Assembly (NCBI RefSeq): GCF_024806495.1
Contig: NZ_JANUFF010000002.1
Coordinates: forward strand, 1 to 64,000
DNA length: 64,000 nt
Direction of reading: 5' to 3'
Origin: Chryseobacterium sp. JUb7
GTDB lineage: Bacteria; Bacteroidota; Bacteroidia; Flavobacteriales; Weeksellaceae
Shown here: positions 35,725-44,642 of the stretch, in pieces
How positions within the stretch are numbered: position 1 is the first letter of the stretch
Layout: each line of letters begins with the position of its first letter
Made by a program: the position numbers and the translations under genes
Notes under the pieces: generated by a model
Told to the model about the DNA's origin: nothing
The model's input: the letters and a program-made list of their open reading frames with translations, nothing else
The model's database searches: none

Positions 35725-36387
35725 TTATTTATTCTTCAAAGCAACCACCTCATCGGCATTTGCAAAAGCACCTCCATCAGTAATCGCGGAAGAATGAAAA
35801 TAAACAGCTTTTGTAAATGCTCTCAGCTCTTCAATATTCGTAGAGCGCAATCCGCCACCTACAAGGATTTCGATTCTTCCATCAGATAAGTCAACCAGTT
35901 TTTTCAGATTCTCTTTACCTTCCGAAACATTGGGTTTCTGACCTGAAGTAAGGATTGTTTTAAAACCACATTCTATTACTTTTTCCAGAGAATTCTCCAA
36001 ATCGTCAGCTCTGTCAAAAGCGCGGTGAAAAGTACACGGATAAGGTTTAGCCAATTCTACCAGCACTTTATTCTGTTCAATATTCACCTCATCATTTTCA
36101 TTTAAAATTCCAAAGACAAAACCATCGACCTGTAAAGATTTTAACTGAACCAGTTCAGATTTCATTTGTTCGAATTCTTCATCAGAATAGGTAAAATCAC
36201 CACCACGGGGACGTATCATGACGAAAATCGGGATATTTATTTTTTCTCTAATCTGCTTTGCTGTTTCAAAGTCTGGTGTTGTTCCACCTTCACTCAATCC
36301 GTCACAAAGTTCTATCCTGTCGGCTCCATTTTCAAAAGCGATCATTGCGGACTCAGGATTGAAACATGCTATTTCTATTTTTGACAT
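35725..36387 (-). CDS. cutC: CutC-family protein
   Basis: 220 residues, a TIM-barrel protein without signal peptide. Family signatures: ENGADRIELCDGLSEGGTTPD, PIFVMIRPRGGDFTYSDEE, CTFHRAFD, ILTSG and LVGGGL. CutC is named for copper homeostasis in E. coli, but copper binding has been disputed and its reaction is unknown. Here it lies inside a glycan-degradation gene run, between glycosylasparaginase and beta-mannosidase, so a role in that pathway is worth testing. The start codon directly abuts a 7-bp tandem repeat. Confidence 0.9.
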   Translation of the reverse strand: MSKIEIACFNPESAMIAFENGADRIELCDGLSEGGTTPDFETAKQIREKINIPIFVMIRPRGGDFTYSDEEFEQMKSELVQLKSLQVDGFVFGILNENDEVNIEQNKVLVELAKPYPCTFHRAFDRADDLENSLEKVIECGFKTILTSGQKPNVSEGKENLKKLVDLSDGRIEILVGGGLRSTNIEELRAFTKAVYFHSSAITDGGAFANADEVVALKNK

Positions 36388-36440
36388 TTAGGGTTTAGGG
36401 TTTAGGGTTTAGGGTTTAGGGTTTAGGGTTTAGGGTTTAG
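36387..36440. repeat. Heptamer tandem repeat (TTTAGGG)x7 plus partial
   Basis: Seven perfect TTTAGGG units occupy 36387-36435, followed by TTTAG. On the minus strand the last unit touches the cutC ATG; the T of its complement is part of the start codon. The unit equals the plant telomere repeat by coincidence. It replaces any normal ribosome binding region of cutC. Confidence 0.95.
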
Positions 36441-36446
36441 CAAAAA

Positions 36447-36492
36447 TAATATCTAATATCTAATATCTAATATCTAATATCTAATATCTAAT
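36447..36492. repeat. Heptamer tandem repeat (ATCTAAT)x6
   Basis: Six perfect ATCTAAT units at 36451-36492 plus a partial unit before. It lies 6 bp from the first heptamer array and 10 bp from the aga stop codon. Same 7-bp period but different sequence. Slippage in either array would change the spacing between an upstream promoter and cutC in 7-bp steps. Confidence 0.95.
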
Positions 36493-36502
36493 TTTTTACA
36501 CC

Positions 36503-37498
36503 TTATTTCAAAGCAAACTCAGGTTTCTCAAGACGGTTTCCTTTTTGGTCATACACGGCGAAATTAAATCCGTCCTGAATACAGTATGAACCGTATTCAC
36601 CCTTTTTGTTGATCGCAATAAAACCAACCTGAATATCTTTTAAGTTTTTATTTCTTCTCTTGGTAATCTGTACAATCCTTTCCACGGCTTCTTTACAGGC
36701 CTGTTGTGGCTTTCTTCCCTGTCGCATCAGTTCAACAACCAAATGAGTACCTACCGTCCTGATCACTTCTTCCCCATGACCTGTTGCTGTAGCTGCGCCC
36801 ACCTCATTATCTACAAATAAACCGGCTCCTATGATTGGAGAATCGCCTACTCTGCCATGCATTTTGAAAGCCATTCCACTGGTTGTACATGCTCCGGAAA
36901 GATTTCCCTGTGCATCCAGAGCGATCATTCCGATGGTATCATGATTTTCAATATTGACGATAGGCTGATATTTACTGTCTTTCAGCCATTCTTGCCACTC
37001 TTTTTCAGATTCGGGAGTGAGAATATTTTCTTTTTTAAAACCTTGAGAAACCGCAAACTGTAAAGCTCCGTCACCCACCAGCATCACATGCGGTGTTTTT
37101 TCCATCACGGCTCTTGCAACGGAAATCGGATTTTTAATGTTTTCAAGACAGGCAACAGATCCTATATTATAATTCTCATCCATAATACAGGCATCCAATG
37201 TCACTCTTCCGTCTCTATCGGGGCGACCACCATAGCCAACACTTCTTTCACTCGGATCATTTTCAACCAGACGAACTCCTTTCTCCACAGCATCCAAAGC
37301 CCTTCCTCCTTTCCCAAGGATTGTCCAGGCTTCTTCATTGGCTTTCAAACCAAAATTCCATGTGGAAAGAACAATTGGTTTATTGATTATTTTTGTATTG
37401 TTTTCAGGTAAATCTTTAGCAATTAGATCCAACGGATTCAATAATAATGCAGATGATGCTAAAGCTGTATGTTTTAGAAATTTTCTACGTGAAGACAT
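36503..37498 (-). CDS. N4-(beta-N-acetylglucosaminyl)-L-asparaginase (glycosylasparaginase)
   Basis: 331 residues of the Ntn-hydrolase family. The maturation site is D187-T188 in ENHDTIGMIALD; T188 becomes the N-terminal nucleophile. GRVGDSPIIGAGLFVDNEVGAATATGHGEE matches the substrate-binding part of the flavobacterial enzyme. The start MSSRRKFLKHTALASSALLLN is a twin-arginine-type signal. It splits the GlcNAc-Asn bond that remains after N-glycan and peptide are removed. Starts 36 bp after the hexosaminidase stop, so probably one transcript. General isoaspartyl peptidase is the less likely alternative. Confidence 0.93.
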   Translation of the reverse strand: MSSRRKFLKHTALASSALLLNPLDLIAKDLPENNTKIINKPIVLSTWNFGLKANEEAWTILGKGGRALDAVEKGVRLVENDPSERSVGYGGRPDRDGRVTLDACIMDENYNIGSVACLENIKNPISVARAVMEKTPHVMLVGDGALQFAVSQGFKKENILTPESEKEWQEWLKDSKYQPIVNIENHDTIGMIALDAQGNLSGACTTSGMAFKMHGRVGDSPIIGAGLFVDNEVGAATATGHGEEVIRTVGTHLVVELMRQGRKPQQACKEAVERIVQITKRRNKNLKDIQVGFIAINKKGEYGSYCIQDGFNFAVYDQKGNRLEKPEFALK

Positions 37499-37533
37499 TT
37501 TGTTTAAAGTTTAAAGTTTTGGGGTTAAAAGTT

Positions 37534-39789
37534 TTAGTTTGCTCCGATTTCATCTACGAAAAGCCATGCTTTTGAGTCTGCTCCCGGATTTCCAGCCGGA
37601 ATAATTCCTGCATTTTCTATTTTAACTTTTATATATTTTGAATTTTGATTTCCTACGTTAAGTTTAATTTTTCCTTTTGCATTTTTAATTTCTTCTCCAC
37701 CGATCTGTTTAATCATTTTGAAATTCTTATTATCATCAGAAACAAATACCTTTGCTGATTTCGCCAGATGAATCCAGCTTCCTTTATTTTCTAATGTATT
37801 AAAATAGATCTCATTAAATTGAGTTTTCTGCCCCAGATCAATCGTTGCCACAACATCTTTCCCCTGAAAGCCAAGCCAGGTTGTTCCCAATTGTCTCTGA
37901 TTTCCAATAATACCATCAACTAAATTGAAAGCACCATTATAAGAATAATTTTCGCTAGGTTGCTGCTCTAATGTTATTTTCTTCCCTGTCGTTTTTGACA
38001 CGATAAACTGTTGTGATGAAATGGCACTTTTTAAGTCTCCATTTTCAAAATAGGCAGATTTTATTCCCATAGATTTTGTAACAGGAACCGGATTCTGATA
38101 AACCTGAGAATTTGAACGGGGATCTGTTCCATCTAAAGTATATCTTATACCATTTGCGTTTTGTGACGTTTTTAGCTCGTAGACAACGGAATTATTTTCT
38201 GAAACAGCTTTTCCGGTAATATTATAAATACTTTTCGCGTAATTTACGCCCATTTTATCCAATACTTTGAATTGAGAAATCACTCTTTCCTCAAATTCTT
38301 TATAATTTTTGGGATCTGAGGTTCCCCATCCAACCTCTGACAAAGCCATCATTCTTGGCAAAACCATATATTGAACCTGTTTAAAATCAAGAATATATTC
38401 CGTCCATAAATTCGCCTGAACCCCTAAAATGTATTTCGCCTGTTCTGCATTCAGTTCTTCAGGAATCGGGTTGTAAGAATATACTTTTTCTAAAGGTACA
38501 AAACCTCCGAAAGCAGGTGGTTCAGTCTGTGGATCTCCCTGATAATAATCAAAATAACAATAGGAAGTTGGGGTCATTACAGCAAAATGTCCTGTTTTTG
38601 CAGCTTCCACTCCACCTTTAATTCCTGTCCAGCTCATCACAGCTGCATTGGGAGCCAATCCGCCTTCGAGAATCTCATCCCAGCCGATAATTTTCCGCCC
38701 TTTTTTATTGACATATTTTTCTATCCTGTGGATGAAGTAACTTTGAAGACCGTGTTCATCTTTTAAATTATTTTTCTTAATTAATTCCTGACAGTGAGCA
38801 CATTCTTTCCATCTTGTCTTCGGACATTCATCCCCACCGATATGGATATACTGAGAAGGAAAAAGCGTCATTACTTCATCCAAAACATTTTCAAGAAATT
38901 TGAACGTTTCATCTTTCGGACAAAAAACATCATCGAAAACACCCCATTTTGTTGCCGGCTCGAATGGACCTTTTGTGCATGCTAACTCTGGATAAGCCGT
39001 CAAAGCAGCTAAAGCATGGCCAGGCATTTCAATCTCAGGAACCACGGTAATATGTCTTTCTGTAGCGTATTTTACAACATCTTTGATCTGGTCCTGAGTA
39101 TAAAAATATGGCCCGTATGGTTTTCCGTCAAAAGTATTGTCTACGTAAGCTCCGATCATTGATTCTTTGCGCTTTGAACCCACCTGTGTCAGTTTCGGAT
39201 ATTTTTTAATTTCAATTCTCCAGCCCTGATCGTCTGTTAAATGCCAATGAAAAGTATTCAATTTATACATGGCTAAATAATCAATGTATTGCTTCACCTC
39301 TTCAACTGTGAAAAAATGACGGCAAACATCCAAATGCATTCCTCTCCATGCGAATTTCGGCTGATCTTCGATTTTCATTGCAGGGATCTTTCCTGCATCT
39401 TTATATTGATTAATAATTTGGATTAATGTTTGAAGTGCCAAAAAGTAACCCTGTTTAGTGTAAGATTTGATAGAAATTTGTTTGGGAGTTATTTCTAAAA
39501 CATAAAACTCCTTATTCTGATCAACATTATTTGCTTTTGGAAGCTGAGAATATACCAAATGTGCTTCTGATTTTCCGGAATTCTGAAATTTCAGATTTGC
39601 ACCTGCCTTCTTTTTAAAATATTCCGTTTCTTCTTTTGGCAAATCGTTATTTAACATAATAACATTAGAAATAGTAAAATTTCCTTCATTTATTTGCACT
39701 TTTTGAGGATAAGGAATTAGATTCAGTTTTTTTTGGGAAAAAACTGAAGTTGAGACTAGTATAAAAAATAGTAAAAAGGCTCGTATCAT
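37534..39789 (-). CDS. Beta-N-acetylhexosaminidase, glycoside hydrolase family 20
   Basis: 751 residues with signal peptide (MIRAFLLFFILVSTSVFSQ). GH20 N-terminal domain at about 25-150; catalytic barrel at about 150-500 with D320-E321 in HIGGDECPKTRW, FAWRGMHLDVCRHFF and WHLTDDQGWRIEIK. Then a small chitobiase C-terminal type domain (GIRYTLDGTDPRSNSQVY), and a discoidin-like F5/8 domain from about 630. It releases terminal beta-GlcNAc. No T9SS domain, so periplasmic or surface by other means. First gene of the glycan locus. Confidence 0.95.
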   Translation of the reverse strand: MIRAFLLFFILVSTSVFSQKKLNLIPYPQKVQINEGNFTISNVIMLNNDLPKEETEYFKKKAGANLKFQNSGKSEAHLVYSQLPKANNVDQNKEFYVLEITPKQISIKSYTKQGYFLALQTLIQIINQYKDAGKIPAMKIEDQPKFAWRGMHLDVCRHFFTVEEVKQYIDYLAMYKLNTFHWHLTDDQGWRIEIKKYPKLTQVGSKRKESMIGAYVDNTFDGKPYGPYFYTQDQIKDVVKYATERHITVVPEIEMPGHALAALTAYPELACTKGPFEPATKWGVFDDVFCPKDETFKFLENVLDEVMTLFPSQYIHIGGDECPKTRWKECAHCQELIKKNNLKDEHGLQSYFIHRIEKYVNKKGRKIIGWDEILEGGLAPNAAVMSWTGIKGGVEAAKTGHFAVMTPTSYCYFDYYQGDPQTEPPAFGGFVPLEKVYSYNPIPEELNAEQAKYILGVQANLWTEYILDFKQVQYMVLPRMMALSEVGWGTSDPKNYKEFEERVISQFKVLDKMGVNYAKSIYNITGKAVSENNSVVYELKTSQNANGIRYTLDGTDPRSNSQVYQNPVPVTKSMGIKSAYFENGDLKSAISSQQFIVSKTTGKKITLEQQPSENYSYNGAFNLVDGIIGNQRQLGTTWLGFQGKDVVATIDLGQKTQFNEIYFNTLENKGSWIHLAKSAKVFVSDDNKNFKMIKQIGGEEIKNAKGKIKLNVGNQNSKYIKVKIENAGIIPAGNPGADSKAWLFVDEIGAN

Positions 39790-39872
39790 GGGATTTGATT
39801 AAGGTTTTAGCTAATATAATTATTTTCTGAAAACTTCAACAATCTTTTTAACTTATTAAAAAATAAAACATC

Positions 39873-39880
39873 TAATTTTG
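39873..39880 (+). promoter_or_regulatory. -7 box of the DUF4197 gene
   Basis: TAATTTTG fits TAnnTTTG, 14 nt before the ATG at 39895, implying a leader of about 10 nt. Confidence 0.45.
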
Positions 39881-39894
39881 CATAAAAATAGACG

Positions 39895-40698
39895 ATGAAA
39901 AAAACTTTTTTTCTGGCAGCCGGATTATTAATTTCGGTATCCACACAAGCACAAATTTTTGATGTTATAAAATCTACTGTTAAAGATAAAACCGGAATAG
40001 ATCTCAATACTCCTGTAAAAAATAACAGTACAACCAATACTGCTACTCCAAAATCCAATACAACTTCTCCTGTAAATCTTGGAAGTCTGACTTCTACTCA
40101 AATTTCATCAGGACTCAAAGAAGCTTTAAACCTTGGAGTATCTGAAGGAGTAAAGAAACTGGGCGTTACCGACGGCTTTTTAAAAAATGAAGCTGTGAAA
40201 ATATTAATGCCTGAAAAATTAAGAAAAGTAGATACGACCTTACGTTCTTTAGGTTTGGGAAGCTTGGCAGATCAGGGGGTAAAACTATTAAACAGAGCTG
40301 CTGAAGATGCAGTAACGGAAGCCACTCCTATTTTTACAAATGCGATTACTTCCATGACGATTACAGATGCAAAAAACATTCTGCTGGGCACCGATAATGC
40401 TGCAACAAGTTATCTGCAGGGAAAAACCCAGAGCCAGTTATTTACAGCGTTTCAGCCTAAAGTAAAAGCATCGTTAGGAAAAGTAGGTGCAGATTCGGTC
40501 TGGAAAACAATAATTTCCAAATACAATACATTGACAGGGCAATCTGTAACCACAGACCTTAATGAATATGTAACTACAGAAACCATCAACGGGGTATTTA
40601 AAATGGTAGCTCAAAAAGAAAGCGGTCTTAGAAACACACCCGCCATGAGAACAACAAGTATTCTACAAAAGGTTTTTGGCGCGCAGGACAGTAAATAG
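39895..40698 (+). CDS. DUF4197 protein, exported
   Basis: 267 residues with signal peptide MKKTFFLAAGLLISVSTQAQ. Residues 25-65 are a low-complexity Asn/Thr/Ser linker. The DUF4197 domain covers the rest: ISSGLKEALNLGVSEGVKKLGVTDGFLKNEAVKILMPEKLRKVDTTLRSLGLGSLADQGVKLLNRAAEDAVTEATPIF. Helical periplasmic protein of unknown function that is widespread in Proteobacteria and Bacteroidota. Divergent from the glycan locus. Confidence 0.9.
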   Translation: MKKTFFLAAGLLISVSTQAQIFDVIKSTVKDKTGIDLNTPVKNNSTTNTATPKSNTTSPVNLGSLTSTQISSGLKEALNLGVSEGVKKLGVTDGFLKNEAVKILMPEKLRKVDTTLRSLGLGSLADQGVKLLNRAAEDAVTEATPIFTNAITSMTITDAKNILLGTDNAATSYLQGKTQSQLFTAFQPKVKASLGKVGADSVWKTIISKYNTLTGQSVTTDLNEYVTTETINGVFKMVAQKESGLRNTPAMRTTSILQKVFGAQDSK

Positions 40699-40723
40699 TA
40701 TTTAGAATCTACATACCATATTT

Positions 40724-40758
40724 AAACTCTGCTGTTATCACGGCAGAGTTTATTTTTT
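40724..40758 (+). terminator. Terminator of the DUF4197 gene
   Basis: AAACTCTGC (40724-40732) pairs with GCAGAGTTT (40743-40751), followed by a T-rich run. Confidence 0.85.
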
Positions 40759-41037
40759 GAATAACAACAAATTGTTAAAAAAGTCTTAAAAAAAGCCCAT
40801 TACCAGAAGTGTTTAATAAACTTTAACATAATAATATTTCACTTTATATTGAATACTTTTCAATCATTCATTCATTTTAACAGAATAACGATATTATATA
40901 ATGTTAAATCATCAAATAATTTCTGAAGAAAGCTTTTTATCATTTACAAGTTAACAACCACAAAATCAATTAGAAAAACTACTGTTTTCCATAAGTTTAT
41001 TATCCTTTATTATTTATTTTTGTAAAAACTAATATAT
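40759..41037. other. AT-rich intergenic region
   Basis: About 280 bp after the terminator, very AT-rich, with no convincing gene. A 17-codon frame at 40901-40954 (MLNHQIISEESFLSFTS) is the only ATG frame worth naming and is probably chance. The promoter of the next gene should lie near 41000-41030 but I see no clean TAnnTTTG there. Confidence 0.5.
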
Positions 41038-41307
41038 ATGACATTTAATGAGGCATTAAAATGCAAGAAAAAATTCATCACCGATTCCAGTAATTATACT
41101 CAAAGTCTTTATTACTGTTTAATAATTCCAACGAAAGAAGAGGAAGCGGAAAGATACATTCATGACTTTAAACAATTACCTTCTAATTTTATCGATGAAA
41201 GTTGTAAAAAATACACAAAGGATACAGAATTCAGAGTAAAGATAATTTCTAAAAAAGACTGCCAGCCAATTCAAGAAGAAATACTTGTCGGCAGTTTAGC
41301 TAAATAA
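41038..41307 (+). CDS. Small protein of unknown function
   Basis: 89 residues, soluble, no signal peptide: TFNEALKCKKKFITDSSNYTQSLYYCLIIPTKEEEAERYIHDFKQ at the start, then FRVKIISKKDCQPIQEEILVGSLAK. I do not recognise a family. Ordinary length and codon pattern and a terminator right after the stop support a real gene. Confidence 0.7.
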   Translation: MTFNEALKCKKKFITDSSNYTQSLYYCLIIPTKEEEAERYIHDFKQLPSNFIDESCKKYTKDTEFRVKIISKKDCQPIQEEILVGSLAK

Positions 41308-41326
41308 GCTGTTTAACAATTAAAAT

Positions 41327-41358
41327 AAAAAAACCTTGTCAGTGACAAGGTTTTTATT
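41327..41358. terminator. Bidirectional terminator
   Basis: AAACCTTGTC and GACAAGGTTT, 10 bp perfect with an AGT loop, A-rich and T-rich flanks. Serves the small gene before it and scoB on the minus strand. Confidence 0.9.
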
Positions 41359-41361
41359 TTA

Positions 41362-42015
41362 TTAAAACTGCATCTCAGGAATTTCACCTTCGATAATCAG
41401 ATCTGCTTCTGTAGATTGGATAATGTGTTCCACTGAAACTCCCGGTGCTCTTTCCACCAGTCTGAAACCTGCAGGAGTAACATCCAGAACCGCCAGTTCG
41501 GTAACCACTCTCTTTACACAGTTAACTCCCGTTAAAGGAAGTGAACATTTTTTCAGAATCTTACTCTCTCCGGCTTTATTTACATGCATCATCGCAACGA
41601 TAATATTTTCTGCAGAAGCCACCAAGTCCATGGCTCCACCCATACCTTTTACCATTTTTCCCGGAATTTTCCAGTTGGCAATGTCTCCGTTTTCAGAAAC
41701 TTCCATAGCTCCAAGAATGGTAAGATCTACTTTCTGGCTTCTGATCATTCCGAAACTGAAAGCTGAATCGAAGAACGATCCCCCTTCCAATATGGTAATA
41801 GTCTGTTTTCCGGCGTTGATGATATCTGCATCTTCTTCTCCTTCAAAAGGGAAAGGTCCCATTCCCAACACTCCGTTTTCACTTTGAAATTCTACTGAAA
41901 GATTATCCGGAACGTAATTCGCAACCAATGTTGGAATTCCGATTCCTAAATTTACATAATATCCGTCTTTAACTTCTTTGGAAATTCTTTGTGCAATTTG
42001 TTCTTTAGTTAGCAT
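41362..42015 (-). CDS. scoB: 3-oxoacid CoA-transferase subunit B
   Basis: 217 residues. The start AQRISKEVKDGYYVNLGIGIPTLVANY and FQSENGVLGMGPFP carry the catalytic Glu of family I CoA-transferases (E in QSENG). GGAMDLV and KCSLPLTGVNCVKRVVTELAVLDVT complete the pattern. With subunit A it moves CoA from succinyl-CoA to acetoacetate or a similar acid. Subunit A is encoded 2.8 kb upstream on the same strand rather than next to it. Confidence 0.93.
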   Translation of the reverse strand: MLTKEQIAQRISKEVKDGYYVNLGIGIPTLVANYVPDNLSVEFQSENGVLGMGPFPFEGEEDADIINAGKQTITILEGGSFFDSAFSFGMIRSQKVDLTILGAMEVSENGDIANWKIPGKMVKGMGGAMDLVASAENIIVAMMHVNKAGESKILKKCSLPLTGVNCVKRVVTELAVLDVTPAGFRLVERAPGVSVEHIIQSTEADLIIEGEIPEMQF

Positions 42016-42109
42016 AGCTTAATCTTATCCTGCCAAATTAGCCATTTTTTCAGAATTACGAAATACTTTCTTTCTTAACCTATGATAAATTTTGCTTCTC
42101 AATTTGTCG

Positions 42110-42117
42110 TAAATTTG
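42110..42117 (+). promoter_or_regulatory. -7 box of the ABC exporter gene
   Basis: TAAATTTG fits TAnnTTTG, 20 nt before the ATG at 42138. A TTTG at 42091 is only 15 nt upstream, so the -33 element is uncertain. Confidence 0.45.
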
Positions 42118-42137
42118 TGGACTTTTTAATTTTACAA

Positions 42138-43940
42138 ATGAAAATTCTATTATACTATCTAAAACCTTATAAATGGCTAATCATCGCTTCGCTTTTATTA
42201 GCTTCTGTAAATCAAGTTTTCTCACTGTTTGCGCCTGCTATTACAGGAAATATACTGGATAAACTGGTTACTCATCCCAATTTTTTTGATAAAGAGAAAC
42301 TCCTTCCGAGAAATATGAATGAATACCTCTATGGGACTGATATCTATCATGGTGTTTTTTATTTCCTGGGTCTGCTCGTAGGTACGGCAATGATAAGCAG
42401 GATTGCAAAAGCATTTCAGGATTATGTAGTGAATGTAATCATTCAAAAATTCGGTGCTAAAATTTTCACTGATGGGTTAAAACATTCTATGAGATTACCC
42501 TTTCAGGAGTTTGAAGACCAAAGAAGTGGTGAAACACTTTCAATTTTGACTAAAGTACGTGAAGATTCAGTGAAATTCATTAATAATTTCATCAATGTAT
42601 TTTTTGGAATTCTGGTAAGCATCATCTTTGTTTCAGTTTATGCAATACGTCTGCATTGGTCGATCATGCCTGTTTATGTGGTCGGTATTATCTTTATTGC
42701 TGTTGTAACCAATTTATTAAGCAAGAGAATAAAAACCATCCAGAAAAATATCGTAACCGAGACGACCAATCTTGCAGGAAGTACTACAGAAAGTCTTAGG
42801 AACATCGAAATTGTGAAAAGTCTGGGTCTTACCAATCAGGAAGTGGAACGTCTGAATAACAACACTTATAAAATTCTGAATCTCGAACTGAGAAAAGTGA
42901 AAAGCATTCGTTCTTTAAGCTTTGTACAGGGGACTTTGGTTAATTTTTTACAGCAAACGATTACTTTCACCCTATTGTTGCTTATTTTCAAAAATGTGGT
43001 AACGCCGGGACAATATTTATCATTGATGTTTTACGGATTCTTTATTTTCGGTCCGATGCAGGAAATCGGAAACATTATCATTTCATATCGTGAAGCACAG
43101 GCATCACTATTCAACTTCGACAGAGTGATGAAAAAAGAAATAGAGCCTAAACCTGATAACCCAAAACGAATCGGTGCTATTGAAGAACTGGAATTTCAAG
43201 ACATCTCATTCCAGCATCAGACCGCTCATTATAAAGCGCTCAGCTCGATTTCTTTTAATGTAAAAAACGGTGAAACAATTGCATTTGTAGGCCCGAGTGG
43301 TTCCGGTAAAAGTACATTGGTAAAACTGCTTGTCGGCTTATACAGACCTCAGGAAGGTTCAATTTTTTACAATAAAATTAATGGAAAAGAGTTTGATTTT
43401 GATGAATTGAGAAATCAAATTGGATTTGTAACCCAGGATACTCAGCTTTTTGCGGGAACGATAAAAGAAAACCTTCTGTTTGTTAATCCTTCGGCAACAG
43501 ACGAAGATTTACAATTAGCCCTAAAAAAGTCAAGCTGTACAGGTCTTTTAGAGCGTGCTGAAAACGGAATAGAAACTGTTATAGGTGAAGGCGGATTAAA
43601 ACTAAGTGGTGGTGAAAAACAAAGAATTGCCATTGCCCGAGCATTATTGAGAAAACCTCATCTTCTTATTTTTGATGAAGCTACGTCTGCGCTAGACAGT
43701 ATCACTGAAGAAGAAATTACAATGACGATAAAAGAAATTTCTAAAGAAAAAGAGCAAATTACGGTTCTTATCGCCCATAGATTAAGTACAATCATGCATG
43801 CTGACCGGATTTTTGTTCTGGAACGCGGACAGATTGTAGAAACCGGTTCGCATTTACAGTTAATTGAAGAGAAGGGACTGTATTATGCGATGTGGAGACA
43901 GCAAATCGGAGAAAGGAAAATCGCAGAAACTTTGATTTAA
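42138..43940 (+). CDS. ABC transporter, fused permease and ATPase
   Basis: 600 residues from the ATG at 42138; an upstream in-frame ATG adds seven residues but overlaps the promoter. Six membrane helices in the first 310 residues, then the ATPase: Walker A GPSGSGKST, Q-loop TQDTQLF, signature LSGGEKQR, Walker B LLIFDEATSALD and the H-loop in IAHRLS. This is a homodimeric exporter of the MsbA/lipid or drug type. No C39 peptidase domain, so not a dedicated bacteriocin exporter. It stands between the two CoA-transferase subunits on the opposite strand. Confidence 0.92.
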   Translation: MKILLYYLKPYKWLIIASLLLASVNQVFSLFAPAITGNILDKLVTHPNFFDKEKLLPRNMNEYLYGTDIYHGVFYFLGLLVGTAMISRIAKAFQDYVVNVIIQKFGAKIFTDGLKHSMRLPFQEFEDQRSGETLSILTKVREDSVKFINNFINVFFGILVSIIFVSVYAIRLHWSIMPVYVVGIIFIAVVTNLLSKRIKTIQKNIVTETTNLAGSTTESLRNIEIVKSLGLTNQEVERLNNNTYKILNLELRKVKSIRSLSFVQGTLVNFLQQTITFTLLLLIFKNVVTPGQYLSLMFYGFFIFGPMQEIGNIIISYREAQASLFNFDRVMKKEIEPKPDNPKRIGAIEELEFQDISFQHQTAHYKALSSISFNVKNGETIAFVGPSGSGKSTLVKLLVGLYRPQEGSIFYNKINGKEFDFDELRNQIGFVTQDTQLFAGTIKENLLFVNPSATDEDLQLALKKSSCTGLLERAENGIETVIGEGGLKLSGGEKQRIAIARALLRKPHLLIFDEATSALDSITEEEITMTIKEISKEKEQITVLIAHRLSTIMHADRIFVLERGQIVETGSHLQLIEEKGLYYAMWRQQIGERKIAETLI

Positions 43941-43956
43941 GCTAAAACTAATTTCC

Positions 43957-44637
43957 ATGAAAAAACTTTTAACCATTCTCATCTTAGCATTTTCTCCTTT
44001 GATTTTTGCTCAGGGATCAAAGGAGCGTAACTGGATTTTAAAACTGAACGCAGCCCAGCTGGTTGACGCCGTTTCTTATCCAACCCTATAAATCTCCGCT
44101 GAAAGAAAACTTAACCCTTATTTCGGTGTAAATGCCGAGATTGGGTATCAATTATATGATTTCAGCAAACCGGATACCATATTATTGAAATCAAAAGGTT
44201 TTAAAGCTAATATTGAAGGTCGGGTTTATTTATTCAAACTGCTCCAATCAAGAATTCAGTCTAAACGCAACGAATTTTATGTCGGATTACAATTATTTTA
44301 CAGAGAAAATGAAAGTACAAATTCTGTAGATTACTCGCCAAGAGAGGATGAAACAAAGCTGTATGCTGATTATTTCGGAACAAAAAGAACAGCCAGAGGA
44401 TTTAATATTACTTTTGGAAATCAAATTTCAGTGTCGGAGAAAATAATTCTGGAACCGTTTATCGGATTGGGAATGATGAATCGAAAGATAAATAACAGCG
44501 ATATTGAATATAATGAAACAGAGGATACCAGAAACGGAACAGGTTTAAAACCGCTTTTTCAAAAATTAAATCTTGAAGAAAGCTCCGGAAATCTTTTTAA
44601 TTTCTGTTTTGGATTGAGGATCGGATATAGATTGTAG
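43957..44637 (+). pseudogene. Outer-membrane-like protein broken by an in-frame stop
   Basis: ATG at 43957 starts a good signal peptide (MKKLLTILILAFSPLIFAQ), then KERNWILKLNAAQLVDAVSYPTL and a TAA at 44089-44091 (codon 45). The same frame continues with ISAERKLNPYFGVNAEIGYQLYDF to TAG at 44635. One C-to-T change (CAA to TAA) explains it. The downstream part has short strands ending in FGLRIGYRL, as in small beta-barrel proteins. It follows the ABC gene by 16 bp. A sequencing error is the main alternative to a true pseudogene. Confidence 0.8.
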
Positions 44638-44642
44638 AGGAT

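Noticed and set aside
36387..36440. TTTAGGG array as a telomere or eukaryotic contamination
   Set aside because: It is internal to a bacterial gene run, only seven units long and next to a second unrelated heptamer array. Simple repeat expansion explains it.
40901..40954. 17-codon frame MLNHQIISEESFLSFTS, weakly similar in words to the 21-codon frame at 25210
   Set aside because: The similarity needs a gap and covers about ten residues. No ribosome binding or conserved context is visible.
42138..43940. ABC transporter as exporter of the double-glycine peptide at 328-519
   Set aside because: It lacks an N-terminal C39 peptidase domain, is 42 kb away and pairs with an outer-membrane-type gene instead.
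44185..44637. Independent gene starting at the internal ATG 44185
   Set aside because: The frame is continuous upstream with a signal peptide from 43957 except for one stop codon, so this is the 3' part of a broken gene.
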